Positions 33,265 to 41,875 of a stretch of 43,021 bases of DNA are shown here, piece by piece. A model generated the notes under the pieces. That model was not told the origin of the DNA and did not search any database. It worked only from the letters and a program-made list of their open reading frames with translations. The stretch comes from Planctomycetota bacterium (GTDB lineage Bacteria > Planctomycetota > B15-G4): NCBI GenBank assembly GCA_029259695.1, contig JAJDEQ010000120.1:1-43021 (forward strand), in the 5' to 3' direction. The position numbers and the translations under genes are program-made. Numbering within the stretch: the first letter of the stretch is position 1; every line of letters starts with the position of its first letter.

Positions 33265-34440
33265 TCACGTCCACGCGGCCATGCGCCGGCTGACCTCGGC
33301 CAGGACGTCGGCCTCCACGGCGAAGTGGAAGCGCAGCACGGGCAGCGTCGTGTCCGCGTAGAAGATGTCCGCGGGGATCGCGCCGATGTGGGTCTCTTCG
33401 AGGAACCTGAAGCACGCGTCCAGGGGCGGGATCGCGCCGAAGCGGCCGCTGTAATCGGCCAGCATGTAGTAGGCGCCCTGGGGCACGCGCACGTCGAAGC
33501 CCCCGGCGGCGAGGGCGGCTGCCAGCCGGTCGCGGCGCACCGCGTAGTCGTCGCGCAAGTCGGTGTAGTAGGACTCCTCGAGTGCGGCCAGAGCGCCGGC
33601 CGCGCCGGCCTGCAGGGGCCGTGCCGCGCACACCGCCATGGTGTCGAACACCGGCCCGATGGCCTTGGCGATGACCTCGGGCGCCGCGAGCCAGCCGAGA
33701 CGCCAGCCCGTGATCGAGAACGACTTGCTCAGACCCGAGATCGTGATCGTGCGGTCGTAGAGCCCCGCGACCGAAGCCGGCGGGACGTGCACCCGACCGT
33801 CGTAGGTGAGGTCCTCGTAGATCTCGTCGGTCACGACGAGTGCGTCGCTGTCGCGCAGGGTCAGCTCCAGCCGCTCGAGCTCCTGCCTGCTCCAGACCTT
33901 GCCGGAGGGATTGGACGGCGTGTTCACCACCACGATCCGGGTCGCCGGACCGAGCGCCGCTTGCAACGCCTCCCAGTCCACCGCTCCGTCCTCCCGATCG
34001 AGGGGAACCGTGCGCACTTCGGCACCGGCCAGCCGCGCCGCCGTCTGGTGGTAGGCGTAGTACGGCTCGAACAGGATGATCTCGTCGCCCGGATCGATGA
34101 CCGTCATCAGCGTGGCCATGAAGGCCATGCTCGAACCGGTGGTGACCAGGACCTCGTGCTCGCCGTAGTGCAGGTCGTAGCGCCGGGCCATGCGCCCGCA
34201 GATCTGCTCGCGCAGTTCCGGGATGCCCGCGAACGGCGTGTAGGTCGCCCGGTCGTGGAACAACGAGTCGACCGTGGCCAGGCGCAACACGCGCGGCATG
34301 TCGAGGTCGCAGACTCCCTGCCCGAGGTTGATTCCATCGGCCAGCTCGTTCACCCGCAGCGTCAGCGCGCGCAGGATGTTCGGCTGGCGCAGATGGGAAG
34401 ACCTGGCGGAGAACGTCGGGACCCGAGGCGCTGTCGGCAT
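33265..34440 (-). CDS. PLP-dependent aminotransferase, class I/II
   Basis: The protein is 391 residues from the ATG at 34440. The family landmarks are all present: INLGQGVCDLDMP near the start, TYTPFAGIPELREQI, TTGSSMAFMATL (phosphate-binding turn), NTPSNPSGKVWS, VVTDEIYEDLTYDG and SGLSKSFSITGWRLGW, with K239 as the PLP Schiff-base lysine. The C-terminus has LRFHFAVEADVLAEVSRRM. The sequence fits the aspartate/aromatic/kynurenine aminotransferase group, which moves an amino group between an amino acid and a 2-oxoacid in the cytoplasm; the substrate cannot be set by eye. It lies between two propeller genes with gaps of 177 and 72 bases and has no obvious pathway partner. Confidence 0.93.
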   Translation of the reverse strand: MPTAPRVPTFSARSSHLRQPNILRALTLRVNELADGINLGQGVCDLDMPRVLRLATVDSLFHDRATYTPFAGIPELREQICGRMARRYDLHYGEHEVLVTTGSSMAFMATLMTVIDPGDEIILFEPYYAYHQTAARLAGAEVRTVPLDREDGAVDWEALQAALGPATRIVVVNTPSNPSGKVWSRQELERLELTLRDSDALVVTDEIYEDLTYDGRVHVPPASVAGLYDRTITISGLSKSFSITGWRLGWLAAPEVIAKAIGPVFDTMAVCAARPLQAGAAGALAALEESYYTDLRDDYAVRRDRLAAALAAGGFDVRVPQGAYYMLADYSGRFGAIPPLDACFRFLEETHIGAIPADIFYADTTLPVLRFHFAVEADVLAEVSRRMAAWT

Positions 34441-34512
34441 GCGTGGCTCCTAGTCGGTCGCTGCGCGCACGTTAGCACGCGGCCCGACCCGGCGTGGCTC
34501 GCGACAGCCCCC

Positions 34513-36147
34513 TCAGCCCCGGGTGACCACCAGGCGCTGGTCGGCGTCCTGTTCCTCCAGCATGGTCACGCCGCCGTCCGGCCAACGCACTTCCAGTTCG
34601 AAGCGGTCGGCCCGGCCGAGCCCGAACCACGCCTCGGCAGGTGACTGCGACATGTAGTTGCTGCCGGCCTCGATCACGCGTGTCTGCTGCACACCTCCGA
34701 TCGTGGTCACCACGAGCTTGGCCCCGATGCCGTGGGTGTTGGCCGTCGTCGTGTCGCGCAGTTCGACCTGCACCCAGTGAGCTTGCGACAGGTCGAGCAG
34801 GTTGCGGTACAGCGACAGGCCGACCTCGTTGTTGCCCACGAGCACGTCGAGGCGACCGTCCTGGTCGTAGTCGAACACGACCAGCCCACGGCCCTGGTGG
34901 GTCTCCGCCAGGCCCAGGCTCGCGGCCTGGTCGATGAACACGCCGCGGCCGTTGTTGATGAAGGCCCGCAGCGGATCGGTCACGTACTGGGTGTACATGG
35001 CGTGGTTCCAGCCGTTCGTGTGCAGCAGGTCCAGGTCGCCGTCGTTGTCGATGTCGGCGAAATCCGCGCCCCAACCCCACTCCCCGTTGCGCACGCGAGC
35101 GCCGTCGGTGCCGTCGGTGAACGAGCCCGCGCCGTCGTTGAGGTAGAGCCGGTTGCCGCTGGTGCCCACGCTCGAGTCGGGGTGCGGCTCGTCGTCCCAG
35201 ATGGAGGACACGAACCAGTCGAGGTCACCGTCGTTGTCGACGTCGCCCACCGTCGTGCCCATGCCGTTCTCGTCGCTGCCCACGCCGGCGAACTTGGTCA
35301 TGTCGGTGAATTGCCAGCCGCCGTCGTTGCGGAAGTACTTGCTGGTGCCGAAGTCACCGGACCAGATCGCGTCCAGGTCGCCGTCGTCGTCCATGTCGAC
35401 CAGGCGCGGCGCGAACCCCCGCGTGTAGGTGTCCTCGACCACGGCGGGCGTGGCGTCGCGGAAGCGCCCGCCGTCGTTGCGCAGCATGTGCGTGGGTTCG
35501 GCGCTCCAGCTCACGCCCAGCAGGTCGAGGTCGCCGTCACCGTCGATGTCGCCGGCGGCTGCGCCGAACTGGCCGCTGCGCAACAACCCCAGGGATTCGG
35601 CGCGCTCCCGGAAGGTGCCGTCACCCTCGTTGCGGAAGTAGAAGTTGCGGAAGCTGGTGAAGTGCTCGGGCCACCAGGGAAAGGGCGGCGCGTTGCCGGC
35701 CCCCATCAGGAAGTGCGTCTGGCTGCCTTCGCCGCCCGGGCCGTCGGCTCCCGCGGAGAAGGAGAAGGCCTTCTCGTGGGCCTGCACGAGCAGATCGACG
35801 TCGCCGTCCCCGTCGCCGTCGAACCACAGCGGCATGGACATCGAGAAGGTCACGTCCACGTCCGCCCGTGCGGCGCGCTCTTCGAAGCTGCCGTTGCCCT
35901 TGTTGCGGAACAGCCGTGCGGGCTGCCCGCTGCCGGCGGTCCAGAAGATGTCCTGCCAGCCGTCGTTGTCGTAATCGCCGATGGCGATGCCCGACATCAT
36001 CACGTGCGTCTTGACCAGCGACTGCCCGTGGATGTGCGCACCCCCCAGGCCCGCCACCTCGGTGACGTCGAGGAACGCCTGCGCGCTCGCGAGCCCACTC
36101 GTTGCGAGACACCCCACCGACACCCACACCATGATCATCCTGCTCAT
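34513..36147 (-). CDS. Secreted CRTAC1-type protein: FG-GAP/VCBS repeats with ASPIC/UnbV domain
   Basis: The protein is 544 residues. The ATG at 36147 is preceded by GGGAG and starts a signal peptide (MIMVWVSVGCLATSGLASAQ). A cysteine lies in the hydrophobic core, but AxA-type cleavage before FLDVTEVAG looks more likely than lipidation. Seven Asp-rich repeats follow (DYDNDGWQDIFW, DGDGDGDVDLLVQ, DIDGDGDLDLLG, DMDDDGDLDAIW, DVDNDGDLDWFV, DIDNDGDLDLLHTN, DYDQDGRLDVLVGNN). The C-terminus is an ASPIC/UnbV domain (THGIGAKLVVTTIGG, AWFGLGRADRFELEVRWPDG). It is a paralogue in design of the lipoprotein at 21761-23497. A surface or periplasmic binding role is inferred. It diverges from the methyltransferase-like gene across 146 bases. 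Confidence 0.9.
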   Translation of the reverse strand: MSRMIMVWVSVGCLATSGLASAQAFLDVTEVAGLGGAHIHGQSLVKTHVMMSGIAIGDYDNDGWQDIFWTAGSGQPARLFRNKGNGSFEERAARADVDVTFSMSMPLWFDGDGDGDVDLLVQAHEKAFSFSAGADGPGGEGSQTHFLMGAGNAPPFPWWPEHFTSFRNFYFRNEGDGTFRERAESLGLLRSGQFGAAAGDIDGDGDLDLLGVSWSAEPTHMLRNDGGRFRDATPAVVEDTYTRGFAPRLVDMDDDGDLDAIWSGDFGTSKYFRNDGGWQFTDMTKFAGVGSDENGMGTTVGDVDNDGDLDWFVSSIWDDEPHPDSSVGTSGNRLYLNDGAGSFTDGTDGARVRNGEWGWGADFADIDNDGDLDLLHTNGWNHAMYTQYVTDPLRAFINNGRGVFIDQAASLGLAETHQGRGLVVFDYDQDGRLDVLVGNNEVGLSLYRNLLDLSQAHWVQVELRDTTTANTHGIGAKLVVTTIGGVQQTRVIEAGSNYMSQSPAEAWFGLGRADRFELEVRWPDGGVTMLEEQDADQRLVVTRG

Positions 36148-36293
36148 GCGCGTCTTGCTCCCGTTCGATCGCTGCCCGAACGCGCGCGGAGACTGCTCCA
36201 CGGCCCGCGCGCCCCGGCCGGATTCTAGCAGCCCATCCAAAATCGGACCGACGGGGGGCAACTTCACAGCGCCCATCGGTATCCTCCCCCCCC

Positions 36294-37049
36294 ATGCTGC
36301 CTTCGCAACTGCTCGACACCGCCACCGTGCCCGGCACGGACACCGAGATGACGCTGCACCTGCGCGGCGACATCTACTCCATCCGTGTCAACGGCGTCGA
36401 GTTGATGAACAACTGGATCTACGGCATGGACTGCGGCCTGGCGGACCACGGCTGTGACGCCCTGGCCGACAAGGACGACGCCCGCGTGCTCGTCGGCGGC
36501 CTCGGCATGGGCTTCACCGTGGCGCGCAGCCTGAGCCACCTGGGCGCCGCCAGTCGCATCACCGTGGCCGAACTCGTACCGGCCGTGGTGCGCTGGAACG
36601 AGGAGGTCTTCGGCGAGTTGGCCGGTCACCCGCTGCGTGACCCGCGGGTGAAGGTGGTGCAGGCAGACGTGGGCCGATTCATGCGCGCACGTCCCAACTG
36701 CTTCGACGCGATCCTGCTGGACGTGGACAACGGCCCCGAGGGCCTGTCGCGCAAGAGCAACGACGACCTGTACGACCGCAAGGGCCTGGACGCTGCCCGC
36801 GCCGCGCTGCGCCCCGGCGGCGTGCTGGCGGTGTGGTCGCTCTCGGAGGATCGCTCCTTCACCGAGCGCATGACCGAGGCGGGCTTCCGCGTCGACGAGC
36901 ACCGCATCAAGAAGCGCGGCGGCCGCGGTCGCCAGACGATCTTCGTGGGCCGCCCGCGAGCGGCCGACGACCCCGCGCCCGCTCGCAACACGAGCAGCCC
37001 GCGCGCGGCCCCGCGAGGGCGAGACCGCAAGGGAGGCCGCTCGCGTTAG
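36294..37049 (+). CDS. Spermidine-synthase-like SAM-dependent transferase
   Basis: The protein is 251 residues from the ATG at 36294, which follows a run of eight C bases with no clear ribosome site. Residues about 65-200 form a Rossmann fold: VLVGGLGMGFTVARSL is the SAM-binding Gly-rich loop, ITVAELVPAVVRWNEEVFG the acidic strand-two end, VVQADVGRFM and FDAILLDVDNGPEG the catalytic strand, and LRPGGVLAVWSLSED the next. The N-terminal 60 residues are beta-hairpin-like as in spermidine synthases. The polyamine-binding YHE-type motif is not evident, so methyl or aminopropyl transfer to another substrate is possible. The last 30 residues are basic and disordered (RGRDRKGGRSR). The gene precedes the amidohydrolase by 29 bases. 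Confidence 0.82.
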   Translation: MLPSQLLDTATVPGTDTEMTLHLRGDIYSIRVNGVELMNNWIYGMDCGLADHGCDALADKDDARVLVGGLGMGFTVARSLSHLGAASRITVAELVPAVVRWNEEVFGELAGHPLRDPRVKVVQADVGRFMRARPNCFDAILLDVDNGPEGLSRKSNDDLYDRKGLDAARAALRPGGVLAVWSLSEDRSFTERMTEAGFRVDEHRIKKRGGRGRQTIFVGRPRAADDPAPARNTSSPRAAPRGRDRKGGRSR

Positions 37050-37078
37050 GCTGTGGTCCCCCTGCGGAGATCACGGCA

Positions 37079-39046
37079 ATGACCATCGGCGTCGCCCAGC
37101 AGACGAAGCCGCAAAGCGCCCCCGCGCGCCGCTCGCGCGCCCTGGCCCTCGCGGCCGGACTCAGCCTCGCGCTCGCGGCGTGCGCCGTGCCCAACGGTGC
37201 CGGCCACGGCACGTCCGGCACCGCGCTCGAACTCGACGGTCCGGCGGACCTGTTGTTCCACGGCGGGCCGATCATCTCGGTGGCCGGCCCCGCCCCCGGG
37301 CTGCTCGATCCGGCGGTCACGACCTACGAAGTCCTGGCCCTGCGCGGCGCGCGCATCGCCTACGTGGGTGCCGCTGACGGAGCGGCCGGGTTCATCGGCC
37401 CGGACACGCGCATGGTCGACCTCGCGGGCCGCACGCTGCTCCCCGGGCTGGGCGACAGCCACCTGCACCTGCTCGGCTTCGGCCGGCTGCTGCGCGACGT
37501 GGACGTGGTCGACACCCGCTCGTACGCCGAAGTGATCGAACGGGTGCGCCGGCGCGCCGCCGAGACGCCCGCCGGCCAGTGGGTCCGAGGCCGCGGCTGG
37601 GACCAGAACGACTGGGACGACAAGCGCTTCCCCCACCACGCCGAGCTGAGCGCCGCCGTCCCCGACCACCCGGTCGTGATCGCCCGCATCGACGGCCACG
37701 CCCTGCTGGCCAACGCAGCCGCCCTCACCATCGCCGGCGTGGACGCGAGCACGCAGGCGCCGCCCGGCGGCCGCATCGAACGGGACGCCGACGGCAACCC
37801 CACCGGCGTGCTGGTGGACAACGCCATGAGCCTCGTCTACCGCGCGGTCCCCGACGACGGCCGCGAGCAGGACCGCGACGCCGCGCGTCGCGCCATCGCC
37901 GCCCTGCACCGTTACGGCATCACCCAGATCCACGACGCAGGTGTGAGCGGCGACGACGTCGAGCTGTTCCGCGAGCTTGCCCTGCAGGGCAAGTTCGACC
38001 TGCGCAGCCACGTCATGATCCGCGCCGGCGACCCCGTGCTGGCCCGCACCGACGACGACCTGCCCACCAACGACCTCACTGGGCAGGGGCTGATCGCGGT
38101 GCAGAGCATCAAGGCCATGGCCGACGGCGCCCTGGGATCCCGCGGCGCCATGCTGATCGACGAGTACAGCGACGACCCGGGCAACCACGGCCTGGCGGTG
38201 ATGGACGCCGAACAGATCCGATCGGTGGCGGACTTCGCCCTGCGCGACGGCTGGCAGGTGTGCGTGCACGCCATCGGCGACCGGGCCAACCGCGACGTGC
38301 TCGACGCCTTCGAGGGCGCCTTCGCAGCGGACGAGCGCGGCGGCGCGGAGCTCGAGGGCCGCTGCCACCTCGGGCACGACCACGGCGTGCCGTCCCGAGC
38401 CGAAGGGCGACGCCGCTTCCGCATCGAGCACGCCCAGGTGTTGCACCCCGACGACATCCCGCGCTTCGCCGAGCTGGGCGTGGCGGCGTCCATGCAGGCC
38501 CTGCACCAGACGTCCGACATGCCCTGGGCCGAGGATCGCGTGGGCCCGCTGCGGGTGCGAGGCGCCTACGCGTGGCACTCGCTGCTGCGAGCCGGTGCCG
38601 TGCTCACCGGGGGCAGCGACTGCCCGGTGGAACGCCCCGATCCGTTCGCGGCGCTGCGCGCCTACGTCACGCGCCAGGATGCCGAGCAGACGCCACCGGG
38701 CGGGTGGTACCCGGAACAGACCGTGTCCCGCGGGCTCGCCCTGCAGCAGATCACGTCGGCCCCCGCCTGGGCGGCCTTCGACCGGTGCCGTCTCGGACAA
38801 CTCGGACGGGGGATGAAGGCCGACCTCGTGGTACTCGACGGCAACCCGCTCGACGTGCCGGCCGATTCGCTCGACGATCTGCAGGTGGAGCTGACGCTGT
38901 TCGACGGCCGGGTGGTCTACGAACGGGAACCGGGCGCACTCGCACCGACGCTCCCGGCCACCGGACCCACCGGACCCACCGGGCCGCACGCGGCGCGAAC
39001 CGACGCGGCGGCGACCCGCGCCGGCCACGAGGCGCGCCTGCGTTGA
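37079..39046 (+). CDS. YtcJ-type amidohydrolase lipoprotein
   Basis: The protein is 655 residues from the ATG at 37079, with GGAG upstream. A lipoprotein signal, ALALAAGLSLALAAC with C35, is present, which is unusual since most family members are cytoplasmic. The amidohydrolase-3 landmarks follow: LPGLGDSHLHLLG with metal-binding H128 and H130, GRGWDQNDWDD, DGHALLANAAAL, IHDAGVSGDD, VQSIKAMADGALGSRGA with the carbamylated-lysine position, CVHAIGDRANRDVLDAFE, RIEHAQVLHPDDIPR and LTGGSDCPVERPDP. The family hydrolyses N-formyl or other amide bonds; the substrate here is unknown. The tail contains TGPTGPTGP, from a 9-base repeat, then an Ala/Arg-rich end. Its stop overlaps the TTG start of the next gene. 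Confidence 0.9.
   Translation: MTIGVAQQTKPQSAPARRSRALALAAGLSLALAACAVPNGAGHGTSGTALELDGPADLLFHGGPIISVAGPAPGLLDPAVTTYEVLALRGARIAYVGAADGAAGFIGPDTRMVDLAGRTLLPGLGDSHLHLLGFGRLLRDVDVVDTRSYAEVIERVRRRAAETPAGQWVRGRGWDQNDWDDKRFPHHAELSAAVPDHPVVIARIDGHALLANAAALTIAGVDASTQAPPGGRIERDADGNPTGVLVDNAMSLVYRAVPDDGREQDRDAARRAIAALHRYGITQIHDAGVSGDDVELFRELALQGKFDLRSHVMIRAGDPVLARTDDDLPTNDLTGQGLIAVQSIKAMADGALGSRGAMLIDEYSDDPGNHGLAVMDAEQIRSVADFALRDGWQVCVHAIGDRANRDVLDAFEGAFAADERGGAELEGRCHLGHDHGVPSRAEGRRRFRIEHAQVLHPDDIPRFAELGVAASMQALHQTSDMPWAEDRVGPLRVRGAYAWHSLLRAGAVLTGGSDCPVERPDPFAALRAYVTRQDAEQTPPGGWYPEQTVSRGLALQQITSAPAWAAFDRCRLGQLGRGMKADLVVLDGNPLDVPADSLDDLQVELTLFDGRVVYEREPGALAPTLPATGPTGPTGPHAARTDAAATRAGHEARLR
38958..38984 (+). 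repeat. 9-bp repeat in the amidohydrolase C-terminus
   Basis: Three units of ccaccggac or ccaccgggc (38958-38966, 38967-38975, 38976-38984) encode part of TGPTGPTGP. The peptide is collagen-like, echoing the gene at the start of the window. Confidence 0.85.
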
Positions 39047-39879
39047 CGCTCACCTTCCTCGACGGCCCCATGGGCAGCGAACTCGAGCGGCGCGGCGTCG
39101 CGCTGCCGGCGCCCGCCTGGACCGCCGCCGCCCTCGCCGAAGCGCCCGACGTCGTCGCCGCGATCCACCGCGACTGGGCCGACGCCGGCGCCGACGTGCA
39201 CACGACGGCCACCTTCCGCACCCGTGAACGCAACCTGGCCGGCACCCCCTGGGCCGGACGAGCCGACGAACTCGCCGCCACCGCCGTCGCGCTGTGCCGC
39301 CGCGGAGCAGGGGCGGGAGCCACCATCGCCGGCAGCATCGCGCCGCTCGAGGACTGCTACCGCCCCGACCTCACACCGGACGACGACACCCTGGCCGCCG
39401 AACACAGTCACCTCGCGCGCACCCTGGCCGACGCCGAGTGCGACCTGCTGCTGGTGGAGACCATGCCCAGCCTGGGCGAGTTGTGCGCCGCCACCCGCGC
39501 CGCCGTCGCCACCGGTCTGCCCACCTGGAGCGCCATCACCCTCGGCCCGGCCGGCGACTTCTTCGACGCGTCGCAGGTGGCCGACGCCCTGCGCGCCGCC
39601 GCCGACCTGGGCGCAGCCGCCTTCCTGATCAACTGCACCCCGCCCGACCTGATCAGCGCGAGCCTGGCCGCGCTCACCCGGACGCTGCCCCAAGCGCCGA
39701 TCCCCCTCGGCGCCTACGGCAACGACCTCTTCGATGGTCACATGGGCTGGACGGCCGAGCGCTACGCCGCCGAGGCGCGCCGCTGGGTCGATTCGGGCGC
39801 CACCATCGTGGGTACGTGCTGCGGAACGACCCCGGCCCACCTGCTCGCCCTACGCGCGGCGCTGGAGTCCCCCGCCTGA
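39043..39879 (+). CDS. Homocysteine S-methyltransferase-family protein
   Basis: The protein is 278 residues. The TTG at 39043 overlaps the amidohydrolase stop (TTGA), and the family's opening motif FLDGPMGSELERRG begins four residues later, so this start is well supported. The zinc ligands are present: C198 in LINCTPPDL and C259-C260 in VGTCCGTTPAH. Other landmarks are TTATFRTRERNL, GATIAGSIAPLEDCYRP and LLLVETMPSLGELCAA. The family moves a methyl group from S-methylmethionine or a related donor to homocysteine or selenocysteine, giving methionine. The small size matches the stand-alone enzymes and not MetH. Coupling to an exported amidohydrolase has no obvious metabolic logic and may simply reflect shared expression. 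Confidence 0.9.
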   Translation: MTLTFLDGPMGSELERRGVALPAPAWTAAALAEAPDVVAAIHRDWADAGADVHTTATFRTRERNLAGTPWAGRADELAATAVALCRRGAGAGATIAGSIAPLEDCYRPDLTPDDDTLAAEHSHLARTLADAECDLLLVETMPSLGELCAATRAAVATGLPTWSAITLGPAGDFFDASQVADALRAAADLGAAAFLINCTPPDLISASLAALTRTLPQAPIPLGAYGNDLFDGHMGWTAERYAAEARRWVDSGATIVGTCCGTTPAHLLALRAALESPA

Positions 39880-39897
39880 GCGGGTCATGATGACCCC

Positions 39898-40491
39898 GTG
39901 ACCCTGCTCCGAAGGCTCCATCCCCGCAACTGGCGCAACGGCAGTTCGCCGAAGACCCCGCTCGTGCACGTGCCGCCCCAGAAGGCCCAGACGCTCGAGG
40001 ACAAGGTCAGCGAGCTCTACGACAGCTACGTCACCCGCTCGACCGCCGAGATCAACGGCATGCTCGAGATGCTCGGGTCACGCAAGCGGCTGCTGTGGGT
40101 GAACTTCCTCGCCGGCCTCAGCCGCGGCGTCGGCTTCTTCCTGGGCGTGACGTTGATCGGCGGTCTGCTGATCGGCGCCACCGCGCTGGTGCTCGACAAG
40201 ACCGCCGAGACCCTGGGTCTCAAGGACTACACCTTCACCAACATGGTCAAGGGGTTGTACGGCAAGTTCCAGGAGGTGCAGGACGTCATCACCGAACTGA
40301 AGGACGAAGAGGCCGTGGGCGGCGAGCCGCTGACGCCCGGCTCCGTCGCCGACCTGCACCAGGTGCCCATCGGCCTGTCGGGCATCGGCGCGTACGCGCG
40401 CTCGCTGGCGACCAAGAACGAGGACGCCGAGACCCAGGACGGGCCGCCCGTCGCCCCCACCGGCGGCACGCCGGACGACGAGGACGGCTGA
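39898..40491 (+). CDS. Small membrane protein, DUF5665-like
   Basis: The protein is 197 residues from the GTG at 39898, 18 bases after the previous stop. A charged N-terminus is followed by a helix (TLEDKVSELYDSYVTRST) and a hydrophobic pair at about residues 65-98 (LLWVNFLAGLSRGVGFFLG and LIGGLLIGATALVLD). The Gly-rich NFLAG-RGVGFFLG core resembles what I recall of DUF5665 proteins, whose function is unknown. A further helix (VKGLYGKFQEVQDVITELKD) and an acidic, Pro/Gly-rich disordered tail complete it. It is the last gene of the plus-strand run and ends beside a hairpin. Confidence 0.78.
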   Translation: MTLLRRLHPRNWRNGSSPKTPLVHVPPQKAQTLEDKVSELYDSYVTRSTAEINGMLEMLGSRKRLLWVNFLAGLSRGVGFFLGVTLIGGLLIGATALVLDKTAETLGLKDYTFTNMVKGLYGKFQEVQDVITELKDEEAVGGEPLTPGSVADLHQVPIGLSGIGAYARSLATKNEDAETQDGPPVAPTGGTPDDEDG

Positions 40492-40498
40492 ACCGGCT

Positions 40499-40520
40499 AG
40501 CCCGGTGAGAAGTCCGGGCT
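40499..40520. terminator. Hairpin between convergent genes, possible bidirectional terminator
   Basis: AGCCCGG (40499-40505) and CCGGGCT (40514-40520) form a perfect seven-pair stem with an eight-base loop. It lies between the stop of the DUF5665-like gene and the stop of the toroid gene. There is no T-run on either side, so it may act as an RNA end-protector or a weak terminator. Confidence 0.45.
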
Positions 40521-41875
40521 CAGCGCCGCCGACGCGGTTCGGCGGGCAGGTCCGGCTCGAAGGCCGGCCCCGTGGGCATGCAGCGCCGCAACGCCATGAG
40601 CCCGAAGGCCGTGCCGTAGGGCCGGTGATAGCTGTTCATGTAGTAGTCCCACATGGAGCCGTCCGACTCCTGGGTCTTGATCAGCTCGTGCGCGAGCCGC
40701 GCGCGATAGGCCACCCGTTGGGTCGGTGCGAGCTGCTCGACCAGCAGCCCCGCGTAGAAGTGACCGAAGTAGTAGAAGTACCCGGCGTTGGCGTAGTACG
40801 CCTCGTGCGGCACGGGCCGCTGCCGGGCGACGTCGAGGAAGCGATGGTGCTCGAAGAAGCGGTCGAGCCCTTCCAGCACGTCGTCGGTGTCCACGTCGGG
40901 ATGACCCACGAACTGCAGCGCGTAGTTGCCGGCCTGGATGCGCGAGAGCGAACCCTTGACCTGGTTGATGCCCTCCATGTTCCCGGGTGTCGGGATCGGC
41001 CCCACGCTGTATGCGTAGGCCCCGTTGGGCAGGCGACAGCGCACCAGGGCCGCCACCGCCCGCTCGAGCATGCCCTCCGGTGACTCAAGGCCGAGCCGCC
41101 GGGCCTCCTCCAGCCCCACGATGGTCGCCGCCGTCATGAAACTGGTGGACCAGGTCGGGCGCTTGGTGATCGAGTCGCCGCTGTCGTAGTAACCCCAGCC
41201 TCCGTCCGGCGACTGGTACGCGGCCAGCTTGTCGATGAAGTGCCGGGCCTTGTCGCGCATCAGGTCGTGCAGCGGCCCGCTCGCGTAACGCGGATCGGCC
41301 AGGGCGCGGGTCATGGTCTGCAGGCCGTAGACGTAGCCCCAGGTGTTGTCCACATCCCAGCCGGAGGGGCGCTTGAGTTCGTCCTGCTGGACGATGAAGC
41401 GCAGCGACTGTTCGAGCCCGGCACGCACCGACGGCGTCTCGGGCAGCTCCAGCAGCGACATGGCCACCAGCCCGGTGGTCGCCGTCACCCACGGGTAGTG
41501 GCTGTGCGGATTGCTCCAGAACTCGTCGTACGGCCCGGGCTCCTGCCAGCCGCCCCAGCTCCCGTCTTCGTTCTGGTTGCCGAGCAGGTAGCTGAGTCCG
41601 CGGTCGACGGCCACCTCCATGTCCGCGGTCGTGGGCAGGATCACCGCCGCGGCCTCGCGGCCGGCGCGCAACACGTCTTCGGGCGCGACGTCCACCAGGC
41701 TCGTGGGCGGATCGTTCAGCGTGTGGTCGCCGGGCTCGTCGTTGCCGGGCGTGCCGTCACCGGGCGTGACGGCCTGCGCGTCTTCGACCTGCCCGAGCAA
41801 CGGCGCGCCCGCCAGCAGGAGCGCACACGCAGCCGCTCCCACTCGCCGCAACGGCGACGGGCTCGTGCCGCTCAT
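40520..41875 (-). CDS. Secreted squalene-cyclase/prenyltransferase-like alpha-alpha toroid protein
   Basis: The protein is 451 residues. The ATG at 41875 overlaps the stop of the coiled-coil lipoprotein (ATGA). A signal peptide (VGAAACALLLAGAPLLGQ) is present. QW-type repeats of terpene-cyclase toroids recur: NQNEDGSWGGW (about 98), YQSPDGGWGYY (about 220) and TQESDGSMWDYY (about 398), with other helix pairs such as GWDVDNTWGYVYGLQTMTRAL. The catalytic DxDD of squalene-hopene cyclases is not visible and the protein is exported, so it is probably not a cyclase. Exported toroid proteins of this type are common in Planctomycetota, with unknown function. Coupling to a periplasmic coiled-coil lipoprotein suggests the pair works in the cell envelope. 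Confidence 0.85.
   Translation of the reverse strand: MSGTSPSPLRRVGAAACALLLAGAPLLGQVEDAQAVTPGDGTPGNDEPGDHTLNDPPTSLVDVAPEDVLRAGREAAAVILPTTADMEVAVDRGLSYLLGNQNEDGSWGGWQEPGPYDEFWSNPHSHYPWVTATTGLVAMSLLELPETPSVRAGLEQSLRFIVQQDELKRPSGWDVDNTWGYVYGLQTMTRALADPRYASGPLHDLMRDKARHFIDKLAAYQSPDGGWGYYDSGDSITKRPTWSTSFMTAATIVGLEEARRLGLESPEGMLERAVAALVRCRLPNGAYAYSVGPIPTPGNMEGINQVKGSLSRIQAGNYALQFVGHPDVDTDDVLEGLDRFFEHHRFLDVARQRPVPHEAYYANAGYFYYFGHFYAGLLVEQLAPTQRVAYRARLAHELIKTQESDGSMWDYYMNSYHRPYGTAFGLMALRRCMPTGPAFEPDLPAEPRRRR

Noticed and set aside
40520..41875. Squalene-hopene cyclase
   Set aside because: The protein is shorter, exported and shows no visible DxDD catalytic motif.
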